64,000 nt of DNA, taken from assembly GCA_038373885.1 (NCBI GenBank), contig JAWZYV010013147.1:62001-126000 (forward strand), read 5' to 3'. The DNA comes from Cheiracanthium punctorium. Its lineage: Eukaryota > Arthropoda > Arachnida > Araneae > Cheiracanthiidae. Under the pieces are notes generated by a model. That model did no database searches. It saw only the letters and a program-made list of their open reading frames with translations, and was not told the DNA's origin. Every line of letters starts with the position of its first letter. The first letter of the stretch is position 1. Both the position numbers and the translations under genes were made by a program. Positions 37,867-53,400 of this stretch are shown here, in pieces.

Positions 37867-40800
37867 CGTGGTAGACTAGAAAGAATCATAAAACTAGCTG
37901 GAAAGCTTATTCATCTTTCTTTTCTTTTATCCCTCCAAGCGGTTATGACGTATACTTCATTCCAATTTTCACTGCGAAGCACCTACAATTTAAATTATTT
38001 ATAACAACCAGATATTATAAAATATGTTTTGATATTTAAGTTTGTGATTAATATAGGAGCTTATTTTTAAATAATTCCAAATCTTCATATTTTCAAATAT
38101 ATCAAAATTTTATTTTTTTATAATTTTAAAGCTGCTTGAAAAGTTTACAGTGAAACAACTTTACATTATTTGCCCATTTCCAAGATGCTCAGGGGGTTAA
38201 TCAAAAACTAGCAGGTTTAGCAAAAGTACAAACAAAAGTACAAACTAAAAACAGTCTGAAAGAATAATGTGCATTGGTAACTAAGGGAAATAAATTAACC
38301 AGTAAAATTATAACAGAAATAGACACACTTGATTATATGCATTCCACACACAAGGGGTTAATTATTGATGATACACAAAATTTTAGTTGCAAAATTTCAA
38401 AATAAAAACTGTGATATTCCTTCTATTCCTGGTAGTAGACATGGCTAAATTACACAAAGCCAGTTAGAAATTTTTTTATACACGTTGGTAAAAACTGATA
38501 TCTGATTTGACAGTTTAAGAATCTCTCTTCCTCTTCTACCCCAAAAGAAGTTTCCGCAATGGTCCTGATAACTTGTAAATTTGTTAAAATAAAGATCTGA
38601 TGATTTAAATTTTAAAAATTCACAATTGTTCAAGTTTGGCATATACACAATAACAAAATTCAAATCCTATTAATAAAAATCTGGAAAGTGGATTGTGTAT
38701 AGCATTCTAAAGTCAACATGTAACAAGGATATGTCTTAATTCAGATGCAATAATGATTATAACCAAACTGATTCATAGTAAAATCTCCATGACTTTTGTG
38801 TTACAATGAAAATCATTTTATTAGCATTTATGCTGTAAAGGTATGAAAAGAGAGTGCCAAGAGTAATACAACCTAGACATAGAAATGATATTCAGACACT
38901 TGAACACAGGATGTTCCCAAAAGACTGAAACACACTTTAATTTTTATCTATTACAGATAACTTATCGATACAAATTATAAAAGATTTAAAATAAGGTAGA
39001 AAATAAAGACTTAGGACGATATTCAAATGAAACAGAATTTGAACATTTTCCCATGCGAGTGGGGAAAACTTCGAATGAAAGCAAAGTTTCTTATTCACAC
39101 CAAACAAGCCGAATGCTTTTTTGATCACATGACACTGTGAACACTCTCAGATGATCGTTTAGGCTAATTTGAACATTTTTCTGCCATCTTTCAGCTGTAG
39201 ATCCAAGAAAGCTAAGCAACTGGATTTCTCAATATCTTAAAATACGAGGAAATACAATAGAATTTCAGTGCTAAGCAGTTCTATTAAAGAGTCTAGGTAG
39301 TTTGCAAAACTTATTATTTTACATTGTTTTACTAGAAAAGATTAAGCTGAAACGAATTTGGGCTAGCCTACGTGAAAACGAAGTAAAGCTAATTAAAGTG
39401 GCGTTTTCTACTCACAATGTGAAATTTTGTTTATTCAGTTACAAAGTTGAAGTGATATTTGATTAAATTTTTAAATGCTAATAATAAAAAATATATATAC
39501 TTGTCTAAAGTGGTTAAAACTGCTTTTTATAATATATTTAATAATGTATAAAAATGATAGTTTTTAATCATATAAAAAATACTTTAGAAAACAAACAAAA
39601 GTACAAAAAAAATATGAATTGATTGAATGAAGGGAAAGAAAAAGAAAATAACACACCCCCTTCCCCGCCAAAAGAAAGGGTTAAGAATAAAATGTTTAAT
39701 TTTGGAACATTAATGTAAGCATGTATATCCTACACTTTGAAATTTTTGTAATCAAAACTACACACTGTATAGCAATAAGTGAACACTACTAGGAAAATAA
39801 AAACAATTTTTTTTCCACACACTTGGAATAAAAAAAGAAACACTTCAGTTTGTGTGAGTAATTAAAAATCTTTTACAGTGTAAATTAATTGTACAACTAT
39901 ACATGGATATATTTATTTGTAGTAATTTTTCAAAGTTATACAAATTTTATTCTAATTTTTTTTTCCATTTTGCTGTCTTTCTTTCCCACAAAATTAAATA
40001 TTTTCCTCATAAGATAAAACACATATTTTAACATACAATATATATTAAAATGCAATTTTATACAGTTTAGGCAGGCATATATTTTTAATAATTAAAAAAC
40101 AAACCAAAGCAAGTTATTACTATAATCTTCATATTTATGATAAAAAGATGGTGCCACCTGGTTGACATCTGATATCATCATAGATTAGAGATAAATTTTT
40201 GCTCTGGTAACTCACAAAATTAGAATGTTTCATTTGATTCCATTTTTTCTGTCGCCTGACAAAGTGATCAAACTGTGGGAGGAAAAACGTACGTTTCGGA
40301 GAGATTGCTCGCGCTTCATTTGAATTAGGGGGATTACGACTACTGCAACTCACATATATGTACACATGAGTGTGATAAGGGAGTGACGAATATACATTTT
40401 GCATGGTAAAAAATTCCTTATGGGGGGGGGGTTGTGTCCTCCCCCTTGACTACGCCCCTAAACTATACCGTACAAAATATTTATATTATGGCATATTAAA
40501 ATATTTTAAGTTAGATCAGAAATTATAAAATACTGCTTATAAATTAGAATACATAATTTTACCATATCGTCGCTGTAAACACCACATTGTGATACAAATG
40601 TACGCCATTCTTCTACTAACAATCTTAACCTTTCTTCTTCTTGAAATAACAAACTACTAGATAAGTCGTCTGTCATTTTCTTTTCAGAAACTTTAACATC
40701 TACATTAAAAAAATGAAATCTTATAAGTTCGATATATATATATATAGGTATTTTTATATTATATTAACAAATACTAGTAATATATTTTGTCTATAACTTA

Positions 40801-43800
40801 TTCTTCAGCTCTCGGGTGTGTGTTTGTGACTGTTAGTTCTAATTAAGAAAAAAAGTGGTTTTATGTATTTGTTCTTTTAATGTCTGTCCTAATAATATTT
40901 TTTACTTATGTTCCCCTTATTGCAATTCCCTCCCCCACCTCTCCATCCTTTCTAAGGCATCTTCATTTTTTTTTTTTTTTTTCTGTGCATCCTTTTTTTG
41001 GTTTATTTCTTTCATTTTCCTGCTTTCCTACCTCTGTATGGAATGATATCCTTGCAGGTGGACCTTTTGTATCCCCTGAAATGTATGCCCTTCATATTTT
41101 TAATTTATGGGTGTTTCTAACAAGTATTTTTAAGCTGGTCTAAACACCAGCTTTTTAAATACATATGAGTATAACTTGTGTAATAAATAATGTTAAAATA
41201 TTTGAACACCTTAAATGCAGATCCAGACATTATCAGAAGTACCTCAAATGCTAGTGTAGTGAGTAAGGCAAGATCAAATCACATATGAAATGCAGGCAAA
41301 CAGAAAATTTATTTAACTATAAAGCAATGATAACCTTGGTCACTACACAGAAAGAATCACTATCAGTTATTGAGCAAAACTTAAATTAACATTTTATACA
41401 AATTTGATCATTTTCATCAATTTAAGCCAAATTTTTAAGAACACATCATCTTGTGTTTGACAGCATACATAATGGTTTAAATATTCAAACTTTAGAAATT
41501 TAAGTGCTGGAAGTTCAGCTTATTAAGAAAATTGCATTTTCCTGTGCTTCATTTTGTGTATGGTCCTTTCACATATGTAAATGACCCTGTATGTGAAGTG
41601 GTTTATGTCACTAAGTTCCAAGTTTCATATGTGTGAATATTTACTGTACCAATATCGAACTTTTGGTGTTTGCAATGTTTTTGTATGAACAAGATTTCCC
41701 TAAGTATGAATGTATGGACTTGGGGGTTGTATGCTAATTTGGATTGTGTGTTTTTTTTATTATGTTTTCCACTTCAAACTTTTATTATCTTTACTCTGCA
41801 TCTCATTTTAATAATTTTTTGTGATTGGAAGTATGCATCTAGGGCTAACAATTTTGAAAATAAAGGTTGGTATGCTTAAACATGGACGTGCTGTATGCAA
41901 AAGGTTCATTCTGTTATTAGTGGAGCATCTATTCTTAAAACTATAATATACTGTAAAGACCATATATACTGAAGAATAGCAAACTGTCTGATGACTGCAA
42001 GATATAACAGCTTATATATACTTTTTAAAATATATTTAGGGCGATTCTGGGAGAGATGGACCACATGTTTTCTTTCTTCTCTAAAAGTCATATTTTATAT
42101 ATATTATATTTTTCACTGTATATACATATAGTGTATGATATTTTTTACAAAAATCCTACTGTAGAAATCATATATGTAAGTTAATGAAATTAATTTTCAT
42201 TTAACGAAAATAAACATTTATAAATTTAAACAAATTTTTCATTATTTTTTGGTGGTCTATCTTTCCCATTCATATGGTCCATCTCACCCGGAGTATCCTG
42301 AGTTAAATTGTTATGTGCTATGACTTAAGATTGTTTCGCAGTAATTTCTATTTAATTTCTTCCCACAATATTCACATGTTACTTCAAATCTTTAACATCC
42401 TTCAAGAAGCCAACACAAACAAGAAACACACAGTATCCAATCTACTCTTTGCTTTGTCTCACTGTAAATTTTCACAGCATCACACACATTCATTTTCATC
42501 CTAATCTTCTACAATGTCATCATCGTCATCACATATTTCTTGAATGTTTATATCCATGTCACAGTCAGATTAGGACGAATACAGAAACTCTTATTACTTT
42601 CCTTTTCTGGGTTCACTTTGGTTTCTTGCGGTTTCCAAAATCCTTTTTTATTCCAATATTTTTCTTCTTTTCATCTTTTCCCCCCCCCCTTCTCCAATTT
42701 TTCTTCTTTCTTCTTTACTTTCAAAATATTTTCTGAAGTATTTAAAATGGTGGCAACATTTTGGGACTTTCTTTTTAGTGCCTTTACTTTGTTTACGTTC
42801 AGTATGGGAGATATTTGCTCCAAAAGTTTTGTAGGTGTGAAGCATTCAAATGTGTTTTGCTTAGATGTGCTTGGAACAGCAGGGTCGACTTCAGCAGCAT
42901 TATTGTGTACTGCAGAAACATATTCTGTTAACAGAATTCCCCCATTACTGCAGTTTGGGGTACTAAATCAACACTAATTTCAATTTCAATGCCATCTTCT
43001 GATAAATAAGCATAATATGGTATCACAACAGGGTCATAAGGGATTATTCTGCATGCCAGAAAACCGTTGATGCCGTTTCTAGCATTTGCCAACTTTACCC
43101 AAGCAGAATTCATCCAATGACCAAACTGAAGCCTCTTTATTTTTCTAGAAGGATTATTCTTCAGAAAATTATTGCAGACAGCATATTAATTTGTCTTTAA
43201 GGACTTAAAGATCAGTCAAGAGGCTGCAGCCAGTGAGTGGTATGAGGTGGCAGGCTCAATAGAATTAAGTCGTTCTGCTCAGCATACTGTAACATTTCCA
43301 GGCTGCTTTTGTATGAAGTGTGACCTACTTTACCTATCAGTTTCCTAGGAGTAAAGTGGTTTTTTATTCAATCCAAAAATATGCCAAAATTCACATAAGC
43401 AGATTTTGGTGACATTTTAATTTGTGTATCAGGTAGCATTCCATCTAAAAATTCATTTTTCATATTTTTTCCTTTGAAAATACAGTATGGAGGAAGGAAT
43501 GTTCCCTCGACACAACAACATGATAAAAGCGAAATAGTTTCTCCCTTTTCTGCTGATATTATTGATGTGACACTTTTAGAGCTTTTCGTCCTACTTCACC
43601 AGGCTTATTATTTAGATGCAAACTAGTTTCATCCATATTAAATATGCAATGAGGCTTTTCAAAAAGATCATGCTCCTTAAATACACTTTCAACCAATTTA
43701 AAATAGTCAAGCACAGATTGTTTGTTCATTCCTTTAGCTTGAGCGACTGACACACCTTCTGAGAGCTCTGGATTTTGAGCAAGGAATGACTATAACCAGT

Positions 43801-45133
43801 TATAATCAGCCTTTTTAGCTTCTTTATTAAAAGTATGAGGTACTTAAGTTTTTCTGCTAGTTTGTATGCCATAGACCTGACGGAGTTTCTACAAGGTGTA
43901 AAACCCCAGTCTTATAATTTTTTATGTGAGCAACAATTTACTTCCTCTGCTTCGGTGTCAATTTGTTTGCTGGTGTGTAAAATTTCTATTAACATATCAA
44001 ACCTGGTTTGGCCTAAGTTAGGTGTATGACTAATTACAACTGGATCAAGCACGGGCAGATAATCCCCAAGCAATTTTATGTTTTAAGGGATATCTCTGTA
44101 TCAGTTTTGATATCATCCCCACCAAAAACTACCAACATTTTTGAAGAAATTTGTTTTTCTCAAGCTCTTTACCTTTAATTTCAAGACAACATTGTCTGCT
44201 ATGACAAGATTTTTTTGAGTCTGATAAGTCAGGGGTCAATGCAGATGAAAATTGGGTGTTTTTCAGCCCCTTCATAAAAATGCAATTGATTAAAATGGTC
44301 CCTTTCCAAAATTACAATCGATTAAAGTGGCCCTTCACAAAAATACAATCGATTAAAACAGCCCTTCATTGGCATTTTACTGTACATTTTAATCTGTTTT
44401 ATTGATTATTTTAACAAAAAAGGTGAGTTTTACTAAAAATTAGTATAAAAATTCACAAAAATAAGCATTGAAATTCACAAAAATACACAATTTTCACAAA
44501 ATTGGGACCCTGAAAATATTCCTAGGTCAGACCCGTAAGTCTACAGCAACTAATTTTGATACAGTTGTTGCATTCTTAGGAACTTCTTCAGATACTATAC
44601 ATGTCATTAAGGCCTGAATCAAATTATGCAGATCTTTGAATAAAAAACAGCACATGGGATTTGATGTTTAGTAATGGCAGAAAAATGGTTCACATACATT
44701 TGATACCATTTTACAAAAAGCAAATTTGCATTTTATAAATGGATGACTGACAGCATTCTTAATAGTATAAACTACTGCATATTGTTGGGAAGCTTTGCTT
44801 CTCCTATAAACATTTTAATATTATCCCAAATCTCAAGTGCCCTTTCAAAACATTTCGAATACAGACTCTGTGGTATGCAATGAGGGATTGGATTGGTAAG
44901 CAGACGGTGAATGCAAAGGGAAATGTAGCCTGATTGCTTTGCATGAGCGATCTTGGCTGAAAAGATAAGTTACTTTTTGGTCCAAACTGTAACTAATAAG
45001 TCTAATTTCACCATGAAATCTGATTTTTTTTACATTTCCCTGACCTTTCTTCCTTTTCCTTGATTTTCCCAGCCCAAAATTTGTTTTCCTGATTTTCCCT
45101 GACTTTCCAGGTCTGTAGAAACCCTGAATTATA

Positions 45134-45171
<38 letters not shown>

Positions 45172-48100
45172 TGAAATGAAACCTATAAATGTAAAAAAAA
45201 ATTATAAATATCACATTTATTTTCTTTAAAATATAAAAATTTGAAGCAACCATATTGAAAAATATAACTTTTCTAATTATATATTTTATCATTAAGTTAT
45301 TTTTTGTCAAATATTTTTCATATAACCCTGTTTTCAACTTAACATTTAAACTTATGTTTCAGTAAAAAGTGTATTTTAATATGTTAAAATATACTTTTTA
45401 CTGAAATTAGCTGAAATGAAACAAAAAATAGTGTTGCCGAAGATCTTTGTTTTTGACATTCTCTCAAAGGTCTCATTGTAAAAACTGGCATGTGTCAAAA
45501 TTCTTCAAATCCTGCATTGAAGTACCATAATTTAAATGATAGATATTGCACTTTTTAAAACTTTACAAAGACATGAGCCGTTTTCTTTTAAAGTGGTGTA
45601 AATCCATTTTTGACTAATACCAATTTCACGAAACAACGAGTTTGTTTTTGAATGATTCGGAAAATATTAACTAACTTTGTCATTATTAAACAATAATGTA
45701 AAACAAACCCTTTTAATGTTCATGAAAGTGACATAAGTCAAAATTGGACTTGCATCACTTTCAAAGAAAATGGCTCAAATTATACAAAAATTTCTGCAAA
45801 CACCTAGCATCCACAAGCATTTTTAGAGAAATGAGCAATAAATGATGCTTACCAAGAATTAGATCTTCATACTTCTTGGCATCTTTGACTACCTTTTTTG
45901 TAGAACATTCAAGCCTGCAAGTGAATAAAAGAAAAGTGTGATTTCTTTGAACAAATCAACTTTCAGTATCTGAGTATTAACCTGCTGACCAATGTCAACT
46001 ATGATGAATTGGAAAACCTAAACTCTTCATAGTAAGCAAGAACTGTGTACAGAACTTTACAATTATTTTTTAAATACGATGGCTGCCAAGCACCAGCAAT
46101 GATTGTAAACTTCCCTACTAGGGCTGAATGATGTTGAAATTCCTACATTATGATGCATCATCTGTGTTACATCGGTCTTTTCTAATACATCAATGTTAAA
46201 ATAAAGGCAAACTCATTAATATATATGTAATATAAATGAAAACGCGACATTGGAGTGGTAGGAGCAGTTTTCTGTAGTTGGGCCCCGGGTGGAACAATGT
46301 TGAGCAGTGCAGGCGAGGCATAATATCGTTGTAGGATTCAGGAGGCGAGGCGGCACGACTCAGTAGGGCCCTGGCAATTGCGTCCACGTGAAAAGTTTCT
46401 CTCCCGGGCTGCATTAGCCCTTTTATTAACTTTTGAGGTCGTGTCACATGACCCACCCACATTGCAATTCTTGACCGATCCCAAAATCTAGGCAGTGGTT
46501 TTTCAAGGTTTGTTGTGATTTTTTTAAGAAGCCAGATTGACTGGGCATGGGGACCATTTAAAAAATTACAAAGGAATTGCAAGGGACTGTGTATTAGTAG
46601 TGGTTTTTGAAAGCGAATTTCCTTTGTTCTCAACTATGCAGTTTAGCAGTTTAGGGTTTTAGCGGGCTTTTGATTAAGGATGTTATAGAATATCCCCCCG
46701 TCTGAGAAGAGGCTGACCACCAATGCCTGCATTGGAGGGCAGAATCCCTCAGAAGAACAAGGAAAGAGCGTGGCTAAAAAACCTAAAGAAAATTTTTGAG
46801 AGAAAAAAAATTAGAAGGCCACGTGGTAAGGTGTAATAAACTACAATCAAAATTAAATGTACATTGCAAATTAACAGGATTATTTATTGTAAGTACACAA
46901 AAATAAGTAGTTGAAAAGTAATATATGAGCATAAAGATTTTAAATTTTTTCCACAACAACTGGCTGTTGCCTTTGAACACAGTTCAATTTATGCAGATGC
47001 ACTTGGTCAAGTTCCAGACAGTTTGTAAAATGTCACAGTTTTTCCAATGTCCTCAAAAATATCACAAAAATTATTTCTTGTGTAATGTAGAACACTATAA
47101 AATAAGTATTGTTGTATACTCTAAATTTTCACATGCTATACATTTTAATTTTTCACATTGACCTGAAATAAAAAAACACTTAAAATACAGTAAAAGGTAA
47201 AAATATTAACACTTACTAAATAAACATCAACTTTCTCAATAATAAAAATCACAAATTATTCATTCTTCACATTTTTTAATATAACGAGTTGGTCAACATA
47301 TTAGAAAAATATCACATAAAATCTCATGGTCATCTATAGATCTCCCCATGAACACGACACCAACCAACCATCACATAAAATATAATAAATGTCATAAAAT
47401 AAATTCTATACATCCTATATTCAACTATTTCAAAACTTTTAACTGCTCCTTTTCAATATTATTTCTATGTTTTAAATTATTTTTCTCAGATCCAAAAAAA
47501 ATTTAAAAATAAACACACATACATTTTTTTTTTTTTTTTAATAGACAAAATGCAACGTTTAATCACCTAATGTGAAGTCAAGTGATGTTAGGCATCATTT
47601 TTTTTAATAAACTGGAATTGATATTTTGTGACAATTTTAAAATCTATTCTATAACATACTAAATCAAAAGCCCACTAAAATTCTAAACTGCTAAATTGCA
47701 TTGTTGAGACGAAAGAAATTTGCTTTAAAAAACCATAACTAATACACAGTCCCTTGCAATTTCTTTGTAATTTTTTAAACGGTCCCCATGCCCAGTCAGT
47801 CTTTTGTCTTAAAAGTCACAACAAACCTTGAAAAACTGCTGCCCAGATTTTGGGATTGGCCAATTACTGCAATGTGCACAGGTCATGTGACACGACCTCA
47901 AAAGTTAATAAAAGGGCTAACGCAGCCCGGGCGAGAAACTTTTCGCATGGACGCAACTGCTAAGGAAACATGTATCAAATTGTCCAATAAAATAATGTAA
48001 CCCACAAGTCTTCTTTTCTTGGCCCGACTACAAGTTCCAGCTGCAGACGGCCTTACCGAGTTGTGCCGTCTCACCTCCTGAACCCTACGACGATATTATT

Positions 48101-50457
48101 CCTAGCCTTCACTACTCAACATCGCCCCACCCGGGGCCCGACTACAGAAAACTGCTCCTACCACTCCAATGTCGTGTTTTCGTTTATATTACATACATAT
48201 GTATATTGCTTTTACAATATATTCATAACTTTCATTTACCAACAGACAGGAGCCTACTTATAGTGCAGTGGCTTAACCTATGGCCATTTTAATCTGCATC
48301 TGCTTCCTTCATATATTGCCATCAATTTTTTGCTAAATTTTCAATCTGCAATTGAGCTAAAATTTTCCATACTAATGTATCTTATCTAAAGTTTTGTACA
48401 TAGGTTGTAAAAATTGTCACTTTTTGAAAATGAATTAAAAGAATTTTTTTTTCTTAATGTAGTCTTCAAAATAAGAGAGGAAAAAGACTATGTTCAGAAA
48501 ATTTCTTTTTTGTAAATATTCCCAAAATAACATTTTTTTTTCAATTTACACTGTCCCCTTATCTCTAATAGATAAAGAATTAAATCACTCTTTTTGGGAC
48601 ACACTATGTATCACACTAAACACACATGGCCAGTGGCATATGCAAACTTCCTTCAAGGGGGGGGGGAGGGAGGTATAGACATAACTTCTAAGGTGATTGA
48701 TTAAATATTATGCGTTAAAATGCATAATATTTAAGCTAAAAATTGAAAATTTATGGACATTTTGTTAAAAAATTGACAAGGGGGGAGGGGTTGAACCCCC
48801 AAACCTCCCCTTTGCATACGCCACTGCATATAACAGATTTAACTGATAATTTAAAAAATACACAACCAAGCACACACAAAAAAAAGCAACATCGTTGTTT
48901 ACAAATAATTGAACATGGAGAATGCTATTAAAAAATAAATTATCGTATAGCATGCAGATAGCACAAACAGAAAAAAGCAAAGCCATACAGAGTTAACATT
49001 AAATACAAGTATTAGTAAGAACTTACTGGTCAAGCTTCAAAACATGCTTCTCAAGCACTACCTCTTCCTGAATGAAGTACCAAATAATAATTATTTGTTT
49101 CATACATTTATAAAATATTTGAAAACAAATCATTAACAGGATAAAACATTAATATAAGTTAGTTATTAGTACTATTTCTGCAGGCTGTAAGAGGTGACTA
49201 CATCGTCAAGAGAAGACAGTTGTTGCATTAGTTTATTGGGTCACAAGATGGGACCTTACTCCTTGGCCAAAAACTAAGAAGTAAGCCCAAGAGATAATGC
49301 TTTTAATATTAACAATAGAGGTTTTCAGCACTCGTTTTTGCATTTAAATTTATGGAGGACTGATTTGAAACTGAATACAGTAGAAGACACAAAATCTGCG
49401 GATCCAAAATCAACACTGTCTGTTCAATGTAAACAATGAAATCTGTCCTGTCAGTTGCCAAGTTCAAAGGACCACAGTATAAGAATAGAGTGAAACTAAA
49501 AAGTGACTGTATAGAGAAAACGGTACTTCATTGTTTGTTTACACATTGATCTGTAAACAAATATTTCAATCGGTTGATGAATTTGGCACATTTCTTGGGC
49601 AATGGATTATGCCATTTAAGAATGCTGACTTTGACTGGTAACCATAAAGACAAACATATTTTCAGCAGTGAGTTTGAGGTATGGGATTTTCATTCAGTGC
49701 TAATTGCATGGGTACTTGTTGGTTACTTCTCACAGAGTGGATTTAATATTAGTTTAATTTTCCGTTTGATTTTGATTCTGTTTTACGGACTCTTTATCGT
49801 AGGTTAGTTAGTTTCTTGGGGAATTTCATCGCTAGAATTGATGTTTGGAGTTGAAATAGTTTTTCATGTTACAGAGTTAAAGGAAATGAAATATGTTATG
49901 GATTGATGTATGAAAGTTAAGTTGTAGCAATCTGTTAGTGTTAAATGCTGATTAAGGGGAGGGAGGGATGAGGTAACAATATGAAGTAAGCCGATAGAGT
50001 GGAAAAAATTAAAGTAAGTGAGTTTACTTAATGAATCTTTTTGGAGCTATTTCAGGTTTTTAATTATTTAAAAATTGATATAGGATTTTTTTGTTTTTGT
50101 TAGTGTTATTTATGTGCTATTGTAATCATGTGGATTTTTGATTACCTGAATAGCTAAGCTGCTAAATTCACCGAAGTTTTTTTATGTTAAATATGGGCCA
50201 GTGCTTGCCCTGTTTACACTAGCTGTACAACTAGGTTGCTTAATCCACTGTAGTTTTTTGGTATTATACTTGACATTTGGTAAATTATACCACCCAAGCC
50301 ATTACATATATATATATATATTCTTTTTAAAAAAAATTGATTTTGGGGGTTGAGTGGGGCACCTGAAGGGGATGCTTAAAAAAGATTTTTTTTTTCTTTT
50401 TTTTTTTTTAATTTCTCATCTGACCATTTGGCAACTTTTGCCATGTAGGCCGTCATG

Positions 50458-50489
<32 letters not shown>

Positions 50490-53400
50490 TCGATCCACCC
50501 TATTATACATACTTTTGATTTGGAGCTTTAAAGGATGGTACCTTGAAACGTCGTACATGCAATATTTCACTCTCTCTCTCTGCCTAATATTTTATCACCT
50601 GCCACTGCATTTATATTTTTATTGTGCAAGTGCATTCATTCTAATCAAAATTTTGTCAAAGCAACTAGCACATAATATGCAAGTGTTGATAAATTTTTGC
50701 AAGAGATAAAAACAAAGAATAATGAAATGAATAGTGAAAATAAAATCAGATTAAAGACCATACAAGCACTTTCATTGGTTTAATAACAGGAGGCAAAGGA
50801 GAGTGAATCTTGATTTGGTATCGCGCAATCTTTTACATACCTCTCTTTCTCACTAGATAATTTGCCTTGTACAAGGCAAGCATGAAAGTTCCATGTTATA
50901 ATTAGATGTACAACATGAGCAACATAATTGAACAAAAGCACTAGGCAATGCTGACAGTAACATTATAGATAGAGTATATTTTAAAATACATTTAATGTTA
51001 AAAGTTACGCCTCCCAGAACCCATTGAGGTTTGACATGATGCAATAACGCCTCTCACAAGAAATAATGATTACCCAGTGTTTTCACTAGAGTGCGAGAAC
51101 GCGAGAATCTTGCTTTTTTTCTCTTTTTCTCGCATTAAAAATTATTACCACGAGAAATTCGCGCATCATGCAAATCAGTTCTCAAAAAAAAAAAAAAAAA
51201 AGATAATTATGAAAAGATAAGTTTAACACAGAGTGTGAAAGTATATTCTCAAGAACTCCTAAAGTCTATGAATGAAAAAAAGGGGGAGGGTGGGTGTCCT
51301 GGGGACATGGTTGTTCTTCAACTGTGTTACTTTTGTTGCAAGTAACTGCACCTGACTTAAGACTTAAAGGTCCAGTTACATGGCAGTAAAAATAACTAAA
51401 AATCATAAATACCCCGATTTTGGGTGTTTACCCAAAGCAGGGATAAATACCTATTTATAAATACCTTACCCACTGGGTATATATCCAACCCAAATCTATA
51501 GTGAAAAATTCTCACCCATTTTTTAAAAATCTCGCTCAGTTTTATGGAAAGGGTGAGAAATTCTCACCCATTTTTTTTTCCCGTAATGAAAACCCTGTTA
51601 CCTATATCTATATAAATAAAATTAGACTTTTGTCTGTACATTTCTTGGAATTCAAAGATTTTGCGATTTCTATCCATTTCAAGCACCTGGGAATCCGGTG
51701 CGACCCTCAAAAAAAAGTTTGTCTGTCTGTCGTTCTGACATTCTGTCCGCGATTCTTTTTTTGTTCACGCATCACGTAAAAATGACTGAAGCGAATGATA
51801 TGAAATTTGGTGTCATGGTAGGTGGTCACTCAACTTAAAACATAGGCATCGAATTTTTTAAAAATCTTGATTGAATTTTGAGATTTTATGAAAATCCTTT
51901 CAAACTGCATAAATTTGTGTTTGAGCATCACGTATAAACGACTGAAGCAATTAAAATGAAATTTGGTATCATGATTGGTGGTCACTCAACTTAAAACATA
52001 GGTGCCGATTTAAAAAAAAAAAAATCTTGATTAGATTTTGAGATTTTGCGAATATTGTTTTAAACTGCGTAAATTCGTGTTTGAGCATCACGTAAAAATG
52101 ACTGAAGCGATTGAAATGAAATTTGGTATCATGATTGGTGGTCACTCAACTTAAAACATAGGCATCAAATTTTTAAAAAATCTTGATTCGATTTTGAGAA
52201 AATCATTTCAAACTGCATAAATTTGTGTTCGCACATCATGTAATAACTGCAAAAGTGAAAAAATGATATTTGGTGAAATGATAGGTGGTCACTCACTTTA
52301 AACTATAAGCATCTAATTAAAAAAAATCGATCAGATTTCGAGATTTTATGAAAATCATTTAAAACTGAGTGAATTTTTGTTCACGCATTACGTAATAATG
52401 ACTAAATCAAATGATATGAAATTTGGTCACATGATAGATGGTTGCTTAACATAAACTATAGGCATCCAATTTTTTTAAGCATTTTTATTAGATTTTGTGA
52501 AAAATCTCTCAAAATATGTTTATATTTCTTCAAGCATCACATAATAATGACTAGAATGATACGAAATTTGGTGATATGATAGGTAGTTGCTAATCTTAAT
52601 TTATAGACATTGAATTTTTAAAATATTTTGTGAAAATAGTTTTAAAATGCTGAAATTTTGTTCCAGCATCATGAAATAAAGACTGCAGGGAATGAAATGA
52701 AATTTGGGGACATGACAGGTTGTCACTCAACTTAAATTCTAGGCTTCCAATTTTTCAAAAATTTTGATTAGATTTTGAGATTTTGCAAAATTTATTTCAA
52801 TATGCGTAAATATTCGTTCGCACATTACATAATTATGACTAAAGCGAATGAAATGATAGTACTTAGTTACTCTCTAATCTGTAATATTTTAACAATACAT
52901 AAAAATTATAACTTCGCTTTCTTTACTTTGGCAACATACTACATCCATTCTGTGTACTCTTACAATGCTGATGAAATTTCTTGCTTTTTGGAAATTTGCA
53001 TTCAGTACTAACCCGTCAACGACGGGTACTTCAGCTAGTACAAACATAAGTCTTAACAGTTGTCTCTATAATCTTTCTGCATCCCCAGTTTTGGCAACAT
53101 CCCTAGTACGCTTCTTTCCAAAGAACCACTGCCTCCCAGCAATAAAAAGTATTTTTAGTTACATCCTTGGTTAAAAGTTGAACAAAATACCCATAAAATT
53201 AAAAAAAAATATGTTGAGAACAGCCTACTATATTCATGTTTTGTGGGGGGCGGAAAAAATTATAATTTTTAAACTGGAAAATATATTCGAGACAAAATAA
53301 TACTTTTTACTTTGACAACTGGAAAGAATGTGTGTTACACTTACTTTTCTTGGAAATCTTTTACATAATCAAATTTGATTCCTTTTACCTAATTAGTTTA

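Noticed and set aside
40422..40460. G10 tract with GACTACGCCCC resembling a hAT MITE end
   Set aside because: No matching second end or target duplication was found.
40855..41143. Overlapping plus-strand frames rich in Phe, Ser and Leu
   Set aside because: They derive from poly-T tracts; no conserved motif and no splice or promoter signals.
42449..42977. 95- and 145-codon plus-strand frames
   Set aside because: They are the opposite-strand shadow of the jerky-like transposase remains.
46196..46633. 145-codon minus-strand frame
   Set aside because: It runs straight through the LTR-like repeat, and the plus-oriented copy does not keep the same frame; most likely chance.
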